28,574 bases of DNA from Fidelibacterota bacterium UBA7301 (GTDB lineage Bacteria > Fidelibacterota > Marinisomatia > Marinisomatales > TCS55), in NCBI GenBank assembly GCA_002471845.1, contig DKQT01000007.1, positions 1 to 28,574 of the forward strand. Direction: 5' to 3'. A model generated the notes under the pieces. It saw nothing but the letters and a program-made list of their open reading frames with translations, ran no database searches and was not told where the DNA came from. Position numbers and translations under genes: made by a program. Numbering within the stretch: the first letter of the stretch is position 1; each line of letters begins with the position of its first letter. Shown here piece after piece: positions 8,719 through 16,226 of this stretch.

Positions 8719-8815
8719 GTCCCCTCCTGGAGGGGCTTCTACTTGTCGAAGGGGTGGGTGTGGTTATTAAAACACACCCCCCTGCCTAAAGGCAGGTTCC
8801 CTCTCCAGAGGGGAA
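8719..8815. repeat. About 100-bp imperfect inverted repeat with four nested hairpins
   Basis: The element holds four dyads in a row: CCCCTCC/GGAGGGG (8721-8735), GGGTGTG/CACACCC (8756-8762 and 8773-8779), CCTGCCT/AGGCAGG (8781-8796) and CCCTCT/AGAGGG (8799-8812). The outer arms TCCCCTC and GAGGGGA also pair with each other. Its structure resembles dispersed intergenic palindromic repeats known from FCB genomes. It lies in the 187-base gap after the M20 gene and before the Ycf48-like gene, both on the minus strand. Confidence 0.75.
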
Positions 8816-8843
8816 TTGTATTATTATGCAACATATTCTTAGT

Positions 8844-10370
8844 TCAATTCGGCATTGTCATAATAACACCCATGAGATCAATCCCGTACCAAAGATTGGC
8901 AATCCTGAGATTCTCATTGGGAGCATGTTGGTTATTATCATGGTTTGCCACAGGCACAATAATGGCAGGTTTTTGAAGCAAATCTGTAAATAAATATAAT
9001 GGCAGGGATCCCCCTAGCGCCGGCATAAGAATAAGTTCATCCCCCACAAATGCCCTAACCGAATTAATTATGGCTTTGGCGTTAGGCTCTTCCATGGATG
9101 TGCGGGATGCGATATAACCTGAGCCTTTGCGATCCACCTTAGCGATCTTGGGATATTTACGCCGTGTCGCCATATCCGGATCATCATAAACAATATGAAA
9201 TCCTTGGCTACGGATATGAGCTTCCACCTTATCCAACATATCCTTTGGGTCATTCCCTTTTACGAGGCGCACACCAATAGCGGCCGTGGCGGTATTCGGA
9301 ATTACATTCCTTGCTTTCTTCCCCACATTGCCACTGGATAACCCTTTTATTGTGAGAGATGGCAACAGCAATTGCTCATTGATGGAGCGGCCATTACCTT
9401 CAGTAAAAGCCAATCCCAATTCCTTTTTTAATTGAGCATCCACATCAGGAATCTCGCTCAATTCAAGTCGTTCAAATTCAGATAATGGCTCTACTGTATC
9501 GTAGAAACCATCGATTAATACTTTCCCATTTTCATCCTTCATGGATGCAATGAGGTGGGCCATGGATTGTCCCGGCACCGGCGCCCAGTTGCCGTAATGA
9601 CCGCTGTGCAATGATCGCGTCGCCCCGTAAACTGTCACTTCCATTCCTGTAGCGCCCCTTACGCCAAACACCAGTTGAGGTTGACGACTCTGATGCATGG
9701 GACCATCACAAAAGAGCCAAATGTCGATATCATCCAAAATCGCTTTATGTTTGGTGAGGTGTGCTTCCAAGTTTGTAGAACCCGCTTCTTCCTCTCCCTC
9801 AAAAAATAATTTAATGTTTGAGGTAAATCCGATTTTCGAAGATTGAAGCGCATCCACTGCATTCAGGATGGTCATAATGGGCGCTTTGTCATCCCCGGCG
9901 GAGCGGGCGTAAAGCCGCCATTCCGGATCGATCTTGGTTTGTTTCTTTGGCAACGAGATTGGTTTCCCACCCGCATCCATGGATGCATCATAGAGAACCG
10001 GATCGAAAGGGCCATGGGTCCATTGGGTTAAGTCCACCGGCTGGCCGTCATAGTGGACGTAAAAACAAAGTGTTCGTTTTGCCCCGGGTGTTTTGAATTC
10101 ACCATAAACTATAGGGTTCGCATCGTCTGTCTCCAAAAGCTGCATGTCAAAGCCCCGTTTTTGAAATAGGCCACGGATGTATTCTGCATTCTTTCGGATA
10201 TTGGCTTTGTCCGCAGCAACATTTGGCAATGAGAGCAAATGGGCAAAATCCTTAATAATGGTATGGCCATTTTTCTTCACCCACTTCTGGGTGGCCTTAA
10301 CGGATTTTGGTTCACCACCAAAAACTGCCGTGCTCAGAATAAGCAGCGTTAATATTGTTTTCTTAATCAC
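8844..10370 (-). CDS. Secreted M20-family dipeptidase/carboxypeptidase
   Basis: A 508-residue metallopeptidase with a signal peptide (TILTLLILSTAVFGG). Dizinc motifs of M20 are intact: VHYDGQPVD (His106, Asp108), RSAGDDKAP (Asp160), EGEEEAGS (catalytic Glu194, ligand Glu195), CDGP (Asp222) and a C-terminal NHDNNQHAPNE supplying the last His. The pattern is closest to the carnosinase-like, CNDP-type branch, with a dimerisation insert containing ATRSLHSGHYGN. Translation starts at a GTG directly after the TAA of the M28B gene, so the two are coupled. Probable role: final hydrolysis of di- and short peptides in the periplasm. Confidence 0.9.
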   Translation of the reverse strand: MIKKTILTLLILSTAVFGGEPKSVKATQKWVKKNGHTIIKDFAHLLSLPNVAADKANIRKNAEYIRGLFQKRGFDMQLLETDDANPIVYGEFKTPGAKRTLCFYVHYDGQPVDLTQWTHGPFDPVLYDASMDAGGKPISLPKKQTKIDPEWRLYARSAGDDKAPIMTILNAVDALQSSKIGFTSNIKLFFEGEEEAGSTNLEAHLTKHKAILDDIDIWLFCDGPMHQSRQPQLVFGVRGATGMEVTVYGATRSLHSGHYGNWAPVPGQSMAHLIASMKDENGKVLIDGFYDTVEPLSEFERLELSEIPDVDAQLKKELGLAFTEGNGRSINEQLLLPSLTIKGLSSGNVGKKARNVIPNTATAAIGVRLVKGNDPKDMLDKVEAHIRSQGFHIVYDDPDMATRRKYPKIAKVDRKGSGYIASRTSMEEPNAKAIINSVRAFVGDELILMPALGGSLPLYLFTDLLQKPAIIVPVANHDNNQHAPNENLRIANLWYGIDLMGVIMTMPN

Positions 10371-12632
10371 TTACTTCTTTTCAAGAATTTTAGCCGCTCC
10401 ATTGATCTTCGCCGATGCCCTATCTAAGGCCTTGGCCACTTCACCGATATACAAGTGGACCTCATCCCACTTCCTCTCTTCCAGCCCTTCCCTAATTCCC
10501 GGTAGTGTCTTCACACCATATCCCGTATAAAAACCGGGAGCATAGATCATATTCTTGAACCAATCCCGCCGGGGCAGACCATCATCCCGGGTCATAGCTT
10601 GTTCCACTTCCCGCAACAATTGATTCACCCGGGATTTTTGTTCCGCGGATAGTGACCCTTTTTGTAAACCGGCTAATGCTTTCTCATATTTCCAGGCACT
10701 GGCTTCAAGCCTTTTATGGGCCCCTTCTAAGGGACTGAAATCAAAATCGGGAACTTCGTCCAATCGTTTGGGAGGCAGATACGTTTTCTTTGGATTTCGG
10801 GCAATGGTATAGGCTTTCTGGTCCAACAGTTTATTCCGCTGTTCCGTTTTCTTAGCCACCCCTTCAGCCAGCTTTTTATTACTTTCAATAAAGGTGCCGA
10901 TATTTTCCGCCATATTCACAAAGCGGTATGGAAGAATATCCGTTTCAGAAAGCCGCAGCACCAGGCGCCCATTCACCTTAGCCAGGGTGGTGCCGTATTT
11001 AAAATCACCATCACTGAAGCGGGTGTAATGATCATAAGAATCAAAAATGGAATGGTAAGAACCGCCGCTGCTTTCACCGCCGAATCCGATATTTAAAGCA
11101 GGGATGCCCGCATGATGAATGAAAGCAGTGTAGTCCGACCCTGAACCCAGGGGATAGATACGAAGGTCTTCCCGTTCCGCATCCTTGTCCCCGCTTACCC
11201 GCAACCGGGCGCGGATACGATCCTGCAAGGTCACATCCTGGACAGGATCTATCACTTCGGAAGCCACTTCATTTACAAATTTTTCTAAAGAATGGGAACC
11301 GCCCACACCGAGAAAACCCACACCTGTTCCATCCGTGTTAATATAGGTTACCATTTTCCTCCGAATTTCATCACGGTGATATTCCACCCATTCGGAGGAA
11401 CCCAAAAGAGCCGGTTCTTCCGCATCCCAGCCGGCGTAAACCAAGGTCCGTTTCGGGCGCCAGCCTGTTTTCACCAATTCCCCGATGGCCCGGGCTTCTT
11501 CCATGAGGGATACCATGCCACTTATAGGGTCCGCTGCACCCTGGGCCCAGCCGTCGTGGTGGTTGCCCCGCATGATCCATTCATCAGGATAAACTGATCC
11601 TCTCAGTTTCGCCACGGGATTGTAAGCCCGCCGCAGACTCCAATCGAATTCCAGATGCAGGTTCACTTTCGCCGGTCCCGGACCAATATGATATGTAACA
11701 GGCAAACCGCCGCGCCATGAAGCAGGGGCTACAGGACCTCCCAAAGCTTTAAGCAGGGGTAGTGCATCCCCGTATGAAATGGGCATCACCGGGATCTTCA
11801 TAATAGTGGGCGCTTCCGCAACAGAAAGCCGTTCCACGTCTTCTTTGGCTCCATAACCGGGGGTTAAGGGATCACCGGGATACATGGGCATATCCAGAAC
11901 GGATCCACGCTGGATCCCATGTTCCATCCTGAATGGCCCTTTAGGATATACATCACCCCTTACATAACCATCATCTTTCGGGTCTGAAAAAATTATACAG
12001 CCAATAGCACCATGCTCATAGGCCACCTTGGGTTTGATTCCCCGCCATGAACCGCCGTATTTGGCCAAGATGATCTTGCCTTTCACATCGATTCCCAACC
12101 GCTCCAGTTCTTCGTAGTCAGCAGGGATGCCGTAATTCACAAATACCAGTTCAGCGGTGACGTTACCATCGGCGGAAAAAGCATTGTATCCCGGGAGGAG
12201 GTCCTGGGTGATCCCTGAAGTGACATCTTCTTTGAGTTCCGGTTCTTTCAATTGAAAGGATACTTTGTTTGGCGCCACCAATTCCAGTTTGCGTATCTCG
12301 GGAAAGGGCACCATCACATCGAATGTTTCAATTTCCGTTTCGAAGCCCCATTCTTTAAAATGCTTGGCGATGAATTCCGCATTCTGCTTACTCCATGGGG
12401 AGCCCACATGGTGAGGCTTGGATGACATGTGTTTCATCCAATCATTTAAATTTTGGGGATTTAATACTTGGTCGAATCGGGATTCCAATTCTCGCTGTGC
12501 GGATTCATCTAAAGCCACATCAAACGTGGATATCTGTTTTATTTTGGGATCGCTCGTTTCAACTGCCGGCGGTTGGCCGCAACCGGACCATACCAGATTT
12601 AACAATATCAATACAGCTAATCGTAATTTCAT
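10371..12632 (-). CDS. Glutamate carboxypeptidase II-like M28B peptidase, lipoprotein
   Basis: The protein has 753 residues from the ATG at 12632. A TTG 15 bases further up is rejected because its next two codons are the AGGAGG ribosome site itself. The lipobox is VWSGC (Cys18). Domain order follows human PSMA: a PA insert (about residues 145-320), the M28 catalytic core, and a C-terminal helical dimerisation domain. Zinc ligands are all present: GNHHDGW (His358), AADP (Asp368), WDAEEP (catalytic Glu405, Glu406), NTDG (Asp434) and YHSIFD (His527). It should trim C-terminal residues, often Glu, from peptides at the membrane surface. It heads a two-gene operon with the M20 dipeptidase. Confidence 0.93.
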   Translation of the reverse strand: MKLRLAVLILLNLVWSGCGQPPAVETSDPKIKQISTFDVALDESAQRELESRFDQVLNPQNLNDWMKHMSSKPHHVGSPWSKQNAEFIAKHFKEWGFETEIETFDVMVPFPEIRKLELVAPNKVSFQLKEPELKEDVTSGITQDLLPGYNAFSADGNVTAELVFVNYGIPADYEELERLGIDVKGKIILAKYGGSWRGIKPKVAYEHGAIGCIIFSDPKDDGYVRGDVYPKGPFRMEHGIQRGSVLDMPMYPGDPLTPGYGAKEDVERLSVAEAPTIMKIPVMPISYGDALPLLKALGGPVAPASWRGGLPVTYHIGPGPAKVNLHLEFDWSLRRAYNPVAKLRGSVYPDEWIMRGNHHDGWAQGAADPISGMVSLMEEARAIGELVKTGWRPKRTLVYAGWDAEEPALLGSSEWVEYHRDEIRRKMVTYINTDGTGVGFLGVGGSHSLEKFVNEVASEVIDPVQDVTLQDRIRARLRVSGDKDAEREDLRIYPLGSGSDYTAFIHHAGIPALNIGFGGESSGGSYHSIFDSYDHYTRFSDGDFKYGTTLAKVNGRLVLRLSETDILPYRFVNMAENIGTFIESNKKLAEGVAKKTEQRNKLLDQKAYTIARNPKKTYLPPKRLDEVPDFDFSPLEGAHKRLEASAWKYEKALAGLQKGSLSAEQKSRVNQLLREVEQAMTRDDGLPRRDWFKNMIYAPGFYTGYGVKTLPGIREGLEERKWDEVHLYIGEVAKALDRASAKINGAAKILEKK

Positions 12633-12844
12633 TTTTATCCTCCTCAAATCGAGTGGTTTACTGGGGTAGTGAAGCTAAATTGGCAGAATGGGAAAATGAA
12701 GGAGATTTATTCGAACTCTTTTTAATAGAAATCTGCATTCTTCGTGACAAATTTTTCACTGCCAAACCGTCATATCTTGAAACCAAATTGGCAATCATTC
12801 AGTTTTAGCATGGTTTTTGCCCAATAAAATATCAAAAAAGGAAT

Positions 12845-13072
12845 ATGATGAATAAATTACAACAATTCATGCTCAACCACCCTTACATCAGTATGGCAGT
12901 GATCCTACCCTTTGCCCTCCTATTTGTATTGGGCGTATTCTCGATTTTGATCAATATAATTTTACCAACAGCGATTGCTTTTTGGCTGGCAGGATGGATC
13001 TATACAGCTATTGTAGGGCGGTCTTTCCGGCAGTACTACCGTCGGCCTTTCTGGTATGTCGGTTACGACTGA
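12845..13072 (+). CDS. Small two-helix membrane protein of unknown function
   Basis: A 75-residue protein starting at ATGATG, with AAGGAA four to five bases upstream. Two hydrophobic segments (about residues 15-37 and 40-58) are followed by a basic, aromatic tail, RSFRQYYRRPFWYVGYD. The positive cluster favours a cytoplasmic C-terminus. It is the only plus-strand gene between 574 and 20627 and is flanked by minus-strand operons, so it has its own transcription unit. I recognise no family. The ribosome site and membrane-protein composition argue for a real gene. Confidence 0.62.
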   Translation: MMNKLQQFMLNHPYISMAVILPFALLFVLGVFSILINIILPTAIAFWLAGWIYTAIVGRSFRQYYRRPFWYVGYD

Positions 13073-13168
13073 TTAATTTCAGTCAGTTTCGGTTTGATTC
13101 GGCTGGAATAACTAGCGCTTAAAACCACTTTTTCCGGATCTTTTTATTATATAAAATGAATAGGCCTT

Positions 13169-13981
13169 TTAATGAAGGGGGTAAATATCGGGGCGGCGAT
13201 CCCGAAAAAACATGGTGCGAGCGGGGGATTTAGGTACTTCAGTTAGATCTAGATCATGTATCAAAATATCATCCACACCGGCAGGACTTTGGGCAATCAC
13301 TTTTCCTTCCGGATTTGTAATTACAGATTCGCCGGCAAACTCCATTTGATCTTCTTTTCCAACGCGGTTTACTAATGCACAAAAGTACCCGTTTTGCAAA
13401 GAAGCCACTTGGAGCTCCGCCTCATAGAGTCCATCAGGCCATTCACCGATTGTACCGGCCTGGGGAATAACTACCACTTCCGCCCCATTCACACCCAGTG
13501 CTCTCATGAATTCAGGATAGTGACGATCATAGCAAATAGCCACACCAATCTTTCCGTAGGCCGTATCGTAAACGGGAGCGCCATGGTCCCCTTCTGCATA
13601 ATAACTTTTTTCATAAAAGCACTTATAGTCTGCTACATGAACCATTCGAGTTGTTCCGAGTAAAGTACCATCCGCATCGATTACAGGGGATGAATCATAG
13701 GTCTTACCATTATCCAATTCGAATAAGTTAATCACCACAACCATGTTATGTTCTTTGGCTTTGGTCATGAATTTTTCGGTGGTAGAACCAGGCACCGGTT
13801 CGGCCAAATGACTCACATCGCCATCAGCCAAATATTGAGGATAAAAGCGCGTGAAAGCCAATTCCGCAAACACGGCCACTTCCGCTCCCAAGGTTGCTGC
13901 TTGATCTATATTATTCAAGCCCATAACTATATTGGCTTCCAAGTCCTCAGTTGCATGTTGCTGGATCAGTGCAATTTTCAT
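13169..13981 (-). CDS. Nitrilase-superfamily (carbon-nitrogen hydrolase) protein lacking the canonical Lys
   Basis: The 270-residue protein has the nitrilase alpha-beta-beta-alpha fold. The Glu motif FAELAF gives Glu40 and the Cys motif VAICYDRHYPE gives Cys150. The structural second Glu, in FYEKSYY, is Glu124. The lysine motif, normally RKxH, reads TRMVH, so Met113 replaces the catalytic Lys. The arrangement NGAEVVVIPQAG and VNRVG is close to beta-ureidopropionase and N-carbamoyl-amidohydrolases. It may use a different Lys (Lys120 is nearby), or it may not be a classical amidase. It starts 10 bases after the upstream gene's stop and lies last in a three-gene operon. No signal peptide, so cytoplasmic. 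Confidence 0.88.
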   Translation of the reverse strand: MKIALIQQHATEDLEANIVMGLNNIDQAATLGAEVAVFAELAFTRFYPQYLADGDVSHLAEPVPGSTTEKFMTKAKEHNMVVVINLFELDNGKTYDSSPVIDADGTLLGTTRMVHVADYKCFYEKSYYAEGDHGAPVYDTAYGKIGVAICYDRHYPEFMRALGVNGAEVVVIPQAGTIGEWPDGLYEAELQVASLQNGYFCALVNRVGKEDQMEFAGESVITNPEGKVIAQSPAGVDDILIHDLDLTEVPKSPARTMFFRDRRPDIYPLH

Positions 13982-13991
13982 TTGGCAATTA

Positions 13992-15068
13992 TTAAGGCGC
14001 GCTGATTCTTGCTAAACCTGGATAGGTGAGGCTACCAAGGTATAAAATGCCATTTTTTTCTTCTACACTAGTAATAGGAGAGTAAGATTCTGGGGCTGGG
14101 TCTTGTAGATTATGAATAATATTCCCAGTTCCATCAATACCCAGAACAAAACCGTATCGATCTGGGCTTGGTTGGACCACTTCGGGTAAACGTAGAAGCA
14201 TTTTTCTCAAGAACGGTTTCCCCGCGAGGTTATCAATAATATCTTTCCTCAGTGCTGGTAGAGCGATCCAGTAAATTCCTTTTCCATTAGATGAAATACC
14301 ATCAGGAAATCCGGGTAGGTTTTCCAGAATGGGTTCAGAATTCCCTGCCTTTTCACCCTTTAACCAATATTTTTGAACACGGTATTCTGATGTTTCATTC
14401 ACCAATACAAAGTCACTATTGGGACTCACAGCTACCCCATTTGCGAAATAAAGTCCAGATAATAGTGTGGTGGTTTCTTTCGTTGTAGGGTTATACATCA
14501 AGAGTCTGCCAAAGGGTCTATGGGCTGCGAGGTCCAAACGATAATTACCGATATAGTATTGTGAAGATGCGTCGGTAAAATAAATCATACCATCCAAACC
14601 GATGTCCACATCATCAGTGAATGCAAATGGTATTCCATCTGCTTCTATCGAAAGAACAGTCAGTCTTCCTAATGGATCAGCATGAAGTAATCCTTTCTTC
14701 GCATCGGCGATAATTAAATTTCCCTCGCCATCAAAATCCAAGCCTAGTGGGCGACCTTCAGTATCCACAAAAACACCCCGGTTTTTCCCATAGACATCAT
14801 ATTTAATGATTCGCCCATCTTCATAACCAGCATACATATTCCCATTTTCATCCACAGCCACATCTTCCGGACCAATACCATTATTCAAGCCCAAGATTTC
14901 CGCATCCTGTAGGTAATCATTAGGTTCAAAAATCCCTTTCATTTCCGGCCCAACAGGAGCTTTCCACGAAACAGGTTCAATGTTTACTGGCCAGAATAAC
15001 AAGTATGCTATCAAGATACCCATAATTGCTAAAGTACCTTTTATCATCATTCTCATCATTTGCTTCAC
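13992..15068 (-). CDS. Strictosidine-synthase/APMAP-like six-bladed propeller (SMP-30 superfamily)
   Basis: A 358-residue protein with one N-terminal membrane anchor (about residues 9-28) and a beta-propeller carrying GPEDVAVDENGNMYAGYEDG, DDVDIGLDGMIYFTDASS and FANGVAVSPNSDFVLVNET, then LENLPGFPDG. These blocks match the strictosidine synthase-like/APMAP group, whose bacterial members are likely lactonases or arylesterases. The substrate is unknown. The GTG start at 15068 overlaps the TGA of the upstream gene; a run of ATG codons starting at 15059 gives alternative starts. The overlap shows coupling with the saccharopine-dehydrogenase-like gene. Confidence 0.85.
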   Translation of the reverse strand: MKQMMRMMIKGTLAIMGILIAYLLFWPVNIEPVSWKAPVGPEMKGIFEPNDYLQDAEILGLNNGIGPEDVAVDENGNMYAGYEDGRIIKYDVYGKNRGVFVDTEGRPLGLDFDGEGNLIIADAKKGLLHADPLGRLTVLSIEADGIPFAFTDDVDIGLDGMIYFTDASSQYYIGNYRLDLAAHRPFGRLLMYNPTTKETTTLLSGLYFANGVAVSPNSDFVLVNETSEYRVQKYWLKGEKAGNSEPILENLPGFPDGISSNGKGIYWIALPALRKDIIDNLAGKPFLRKMLLRLPEVVQPSPDRYGFVLGIDGTGNIIHNLQDPAPESYSPITSVEEKNGILYLGSLTYPGLARISAP

Positions 15069-16129
15069 AAATATTCAATTCCGGAAAAACCGGGCATTTT
15101 TTCCACCAGTTCTTTACCCATTAATTTACTCGGCGTATAATACCCGGACTGGCCATGATCTCTCATTAAATACTGGGATACTTCCACCGTTCCTGAAGCT
15201 GTCAGATCATATCCATCCACCGTAGTGAATCTGGCTCTAATCATTTTTCCATTAGCATTTTTAACCTCACCCCACACATAGGAAGTGGCGGCGGCCCGCT
15301 GCTCGGCTGTATTAGGCTTCCATATCTTATCAATACGGTTTTGTACAAAGCGCTTTATCCAATCAATTTTCATTAGCTTCATGTATTTTTGGCGCTTTCT
15401 CAGGGCAGCAGCACCTTTAGGTGATCGGGGATAATAGACTTCAATATTGGGAATGCCGGTACTGTGATAAGCCGTGAACACATCTCCCCAGGGAATAGTA
15501 ATCGCATGGGTCTCACCATATCCATAATCGATGGTCCGTTCTTTAAAAGCCAACGGCACCTGTTTCAGTTCACCATTTTTTCGGATTCGACCGCCATGTG
15601 CCATTCCTTCTACCCCCGTTTTAGCTGTGCCTTTACTGGCTTTAGATCCCTTCATTGCAAAGCCCAATGACAGGTGAGTAGCATCGGGCATTTTATCCTT
15701 AAGGTGAACAGCTAAACAGTCTGTGGGAATGACATCAAAGCCCACACCGGGGCAAATAACAATACCAGCGGATCTGGCTTCTGAATCCATGCCATGGCCC
15801 GCTTCATAGACAGAAATTTCGCCGGTAATATCCACGTAATGGGTTTGGGTGTGGATGCAGGCCTGCATCATTGGGGCGGCGGTACGAGAAAATGGTCCAG
15901 CACAATTAGCTAATACAGAAATCCCGGATAGATTATCGGTGATTACATCAACGGATGAAAGATCAAACACCTGTGCTTCAAGTCCTTTTTCATCGGCCAG
16001 TGTTTTGACGGATTCAGAGCGACCGGCCAAGATCGGTTTCAGGCCCCTTTTAATTGCTTCATCCACTACCAGTCGGCCCGTATAACCATTGGCCCCATAA
16101 ATCACCCATTTTTTATCTGACATCATCAT
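15065..16129 (-). CDS. Saccharopine dehydrogenase-like NAD(P)-dependent oxidoreductase
   Basis: The 354-residue protein opens with VIYGANGYTGRLVV, the Rossmann glycine loop, followed by ILAGRSESVKTLA, which is typical of saccharopine dehydrogenase-like proteins (the group that includes trans-acting enoyl reductases). LANCAGPF and THYVDITGE are the further family blocks. It has no signal peptide. The true substrate cannot be told; genuine lysine metabolism is unlikely from the neighbours. Three consecutive ATG codons (16129, 16126, 16123) are possible starts and no Shine-Dalgarno is seen; a TATAAT lies only two bases before the first. Confidence 0.83.
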   Translation of the reverse strand: MMMSDKKWVIYGANGYTGRLVVDEAIKRGLKPILAGRSESVKTLADEKGLEAQVFDLSSVDVITDNLSGISVLANCAGPFSRTAAPMMQACIHTQTHYVDITGEISVYEAGHGMDSEARSAGIVICPGVGFDVIPTDCLAVHLKDKMPDATHLSLGFAMKGSKASKGTAKTGVEGMAHGGRIRKNGELKQVPLAFKERTIDYGYGETHAITIPWGDVFTAYHSTGIPNIEVYYPRSPKGAAALRKRQKYMKLMKIDWIKRFVQNRIDKIWKPNTAEQRAAATSYVWGEVKNANGKMIRARFTTVDGYDLTASGTVEVSQYLMRDHGQSGYYTPSKLMGKELVEKMPGFSGIEYL

Positions 16130-16131
16130 GA

Positions 16132-16137
16132 ATTATA
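16132..16137 (-). promoter_or_regulatory. Putative -10 element (TATAAT) abutting the start codon
   Basis: On the minus strand the sequence reads TATAATTCATGATGATG. A perfect -10 hexamer lies two bases before the first ATG. With normal spacing, transcription would begin at about the second or third ATG, implying a leaderless mRNA. The -35 region is weak (TTTTAT), so the call is tentative. Confidence 0.35.
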
Positions 16138-16154
16138 CTTGGTTATTAATAACA

Positions 16155-16200
16155 ATAAAAAAGAAAAAGGTGCAATAACCTAAAAAGATACCGCACCTTT
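16155..16200 (-). terminator. Rho-independent terminator of the TonB receptor gene
   Basis: The arms AAAGGTGC (16166-16173) and GCACCTTT (16193-16200) form an 8-bp stem. On the minus strand the second arm runs into TTCTTTTTT. It lies 27 bases beyond the stop of the TonB receptor gene and separates it from the next operon. Confidence 0.75.
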
Positions 16201-16226
16201 CAAGAACATATTAATAAGGGATTAGT

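Noticed and set aside
8743..8976. Plus-strand 77-residue frame
   Set aside because: Its first third is the palindromic repeat and the rest is antisense to the M20 gene.
12633..12647. Five-codon upstream TTG start for the M28B peptidase
   Set aside because: Codons two and three of this extension are the AGGAGG ribosome-binding site of the ATG at 12632.
12395..12808. Plus-strand 137-residue frame reaching into the 12633-12844 gap
   Set aside because: Mostly antisense to the M28B gene, with no ribosome site or recognisable domain. The gap itself shows only a 9-base direct repeat AAATTGGCA (12677 and 12785), too short to interpret.
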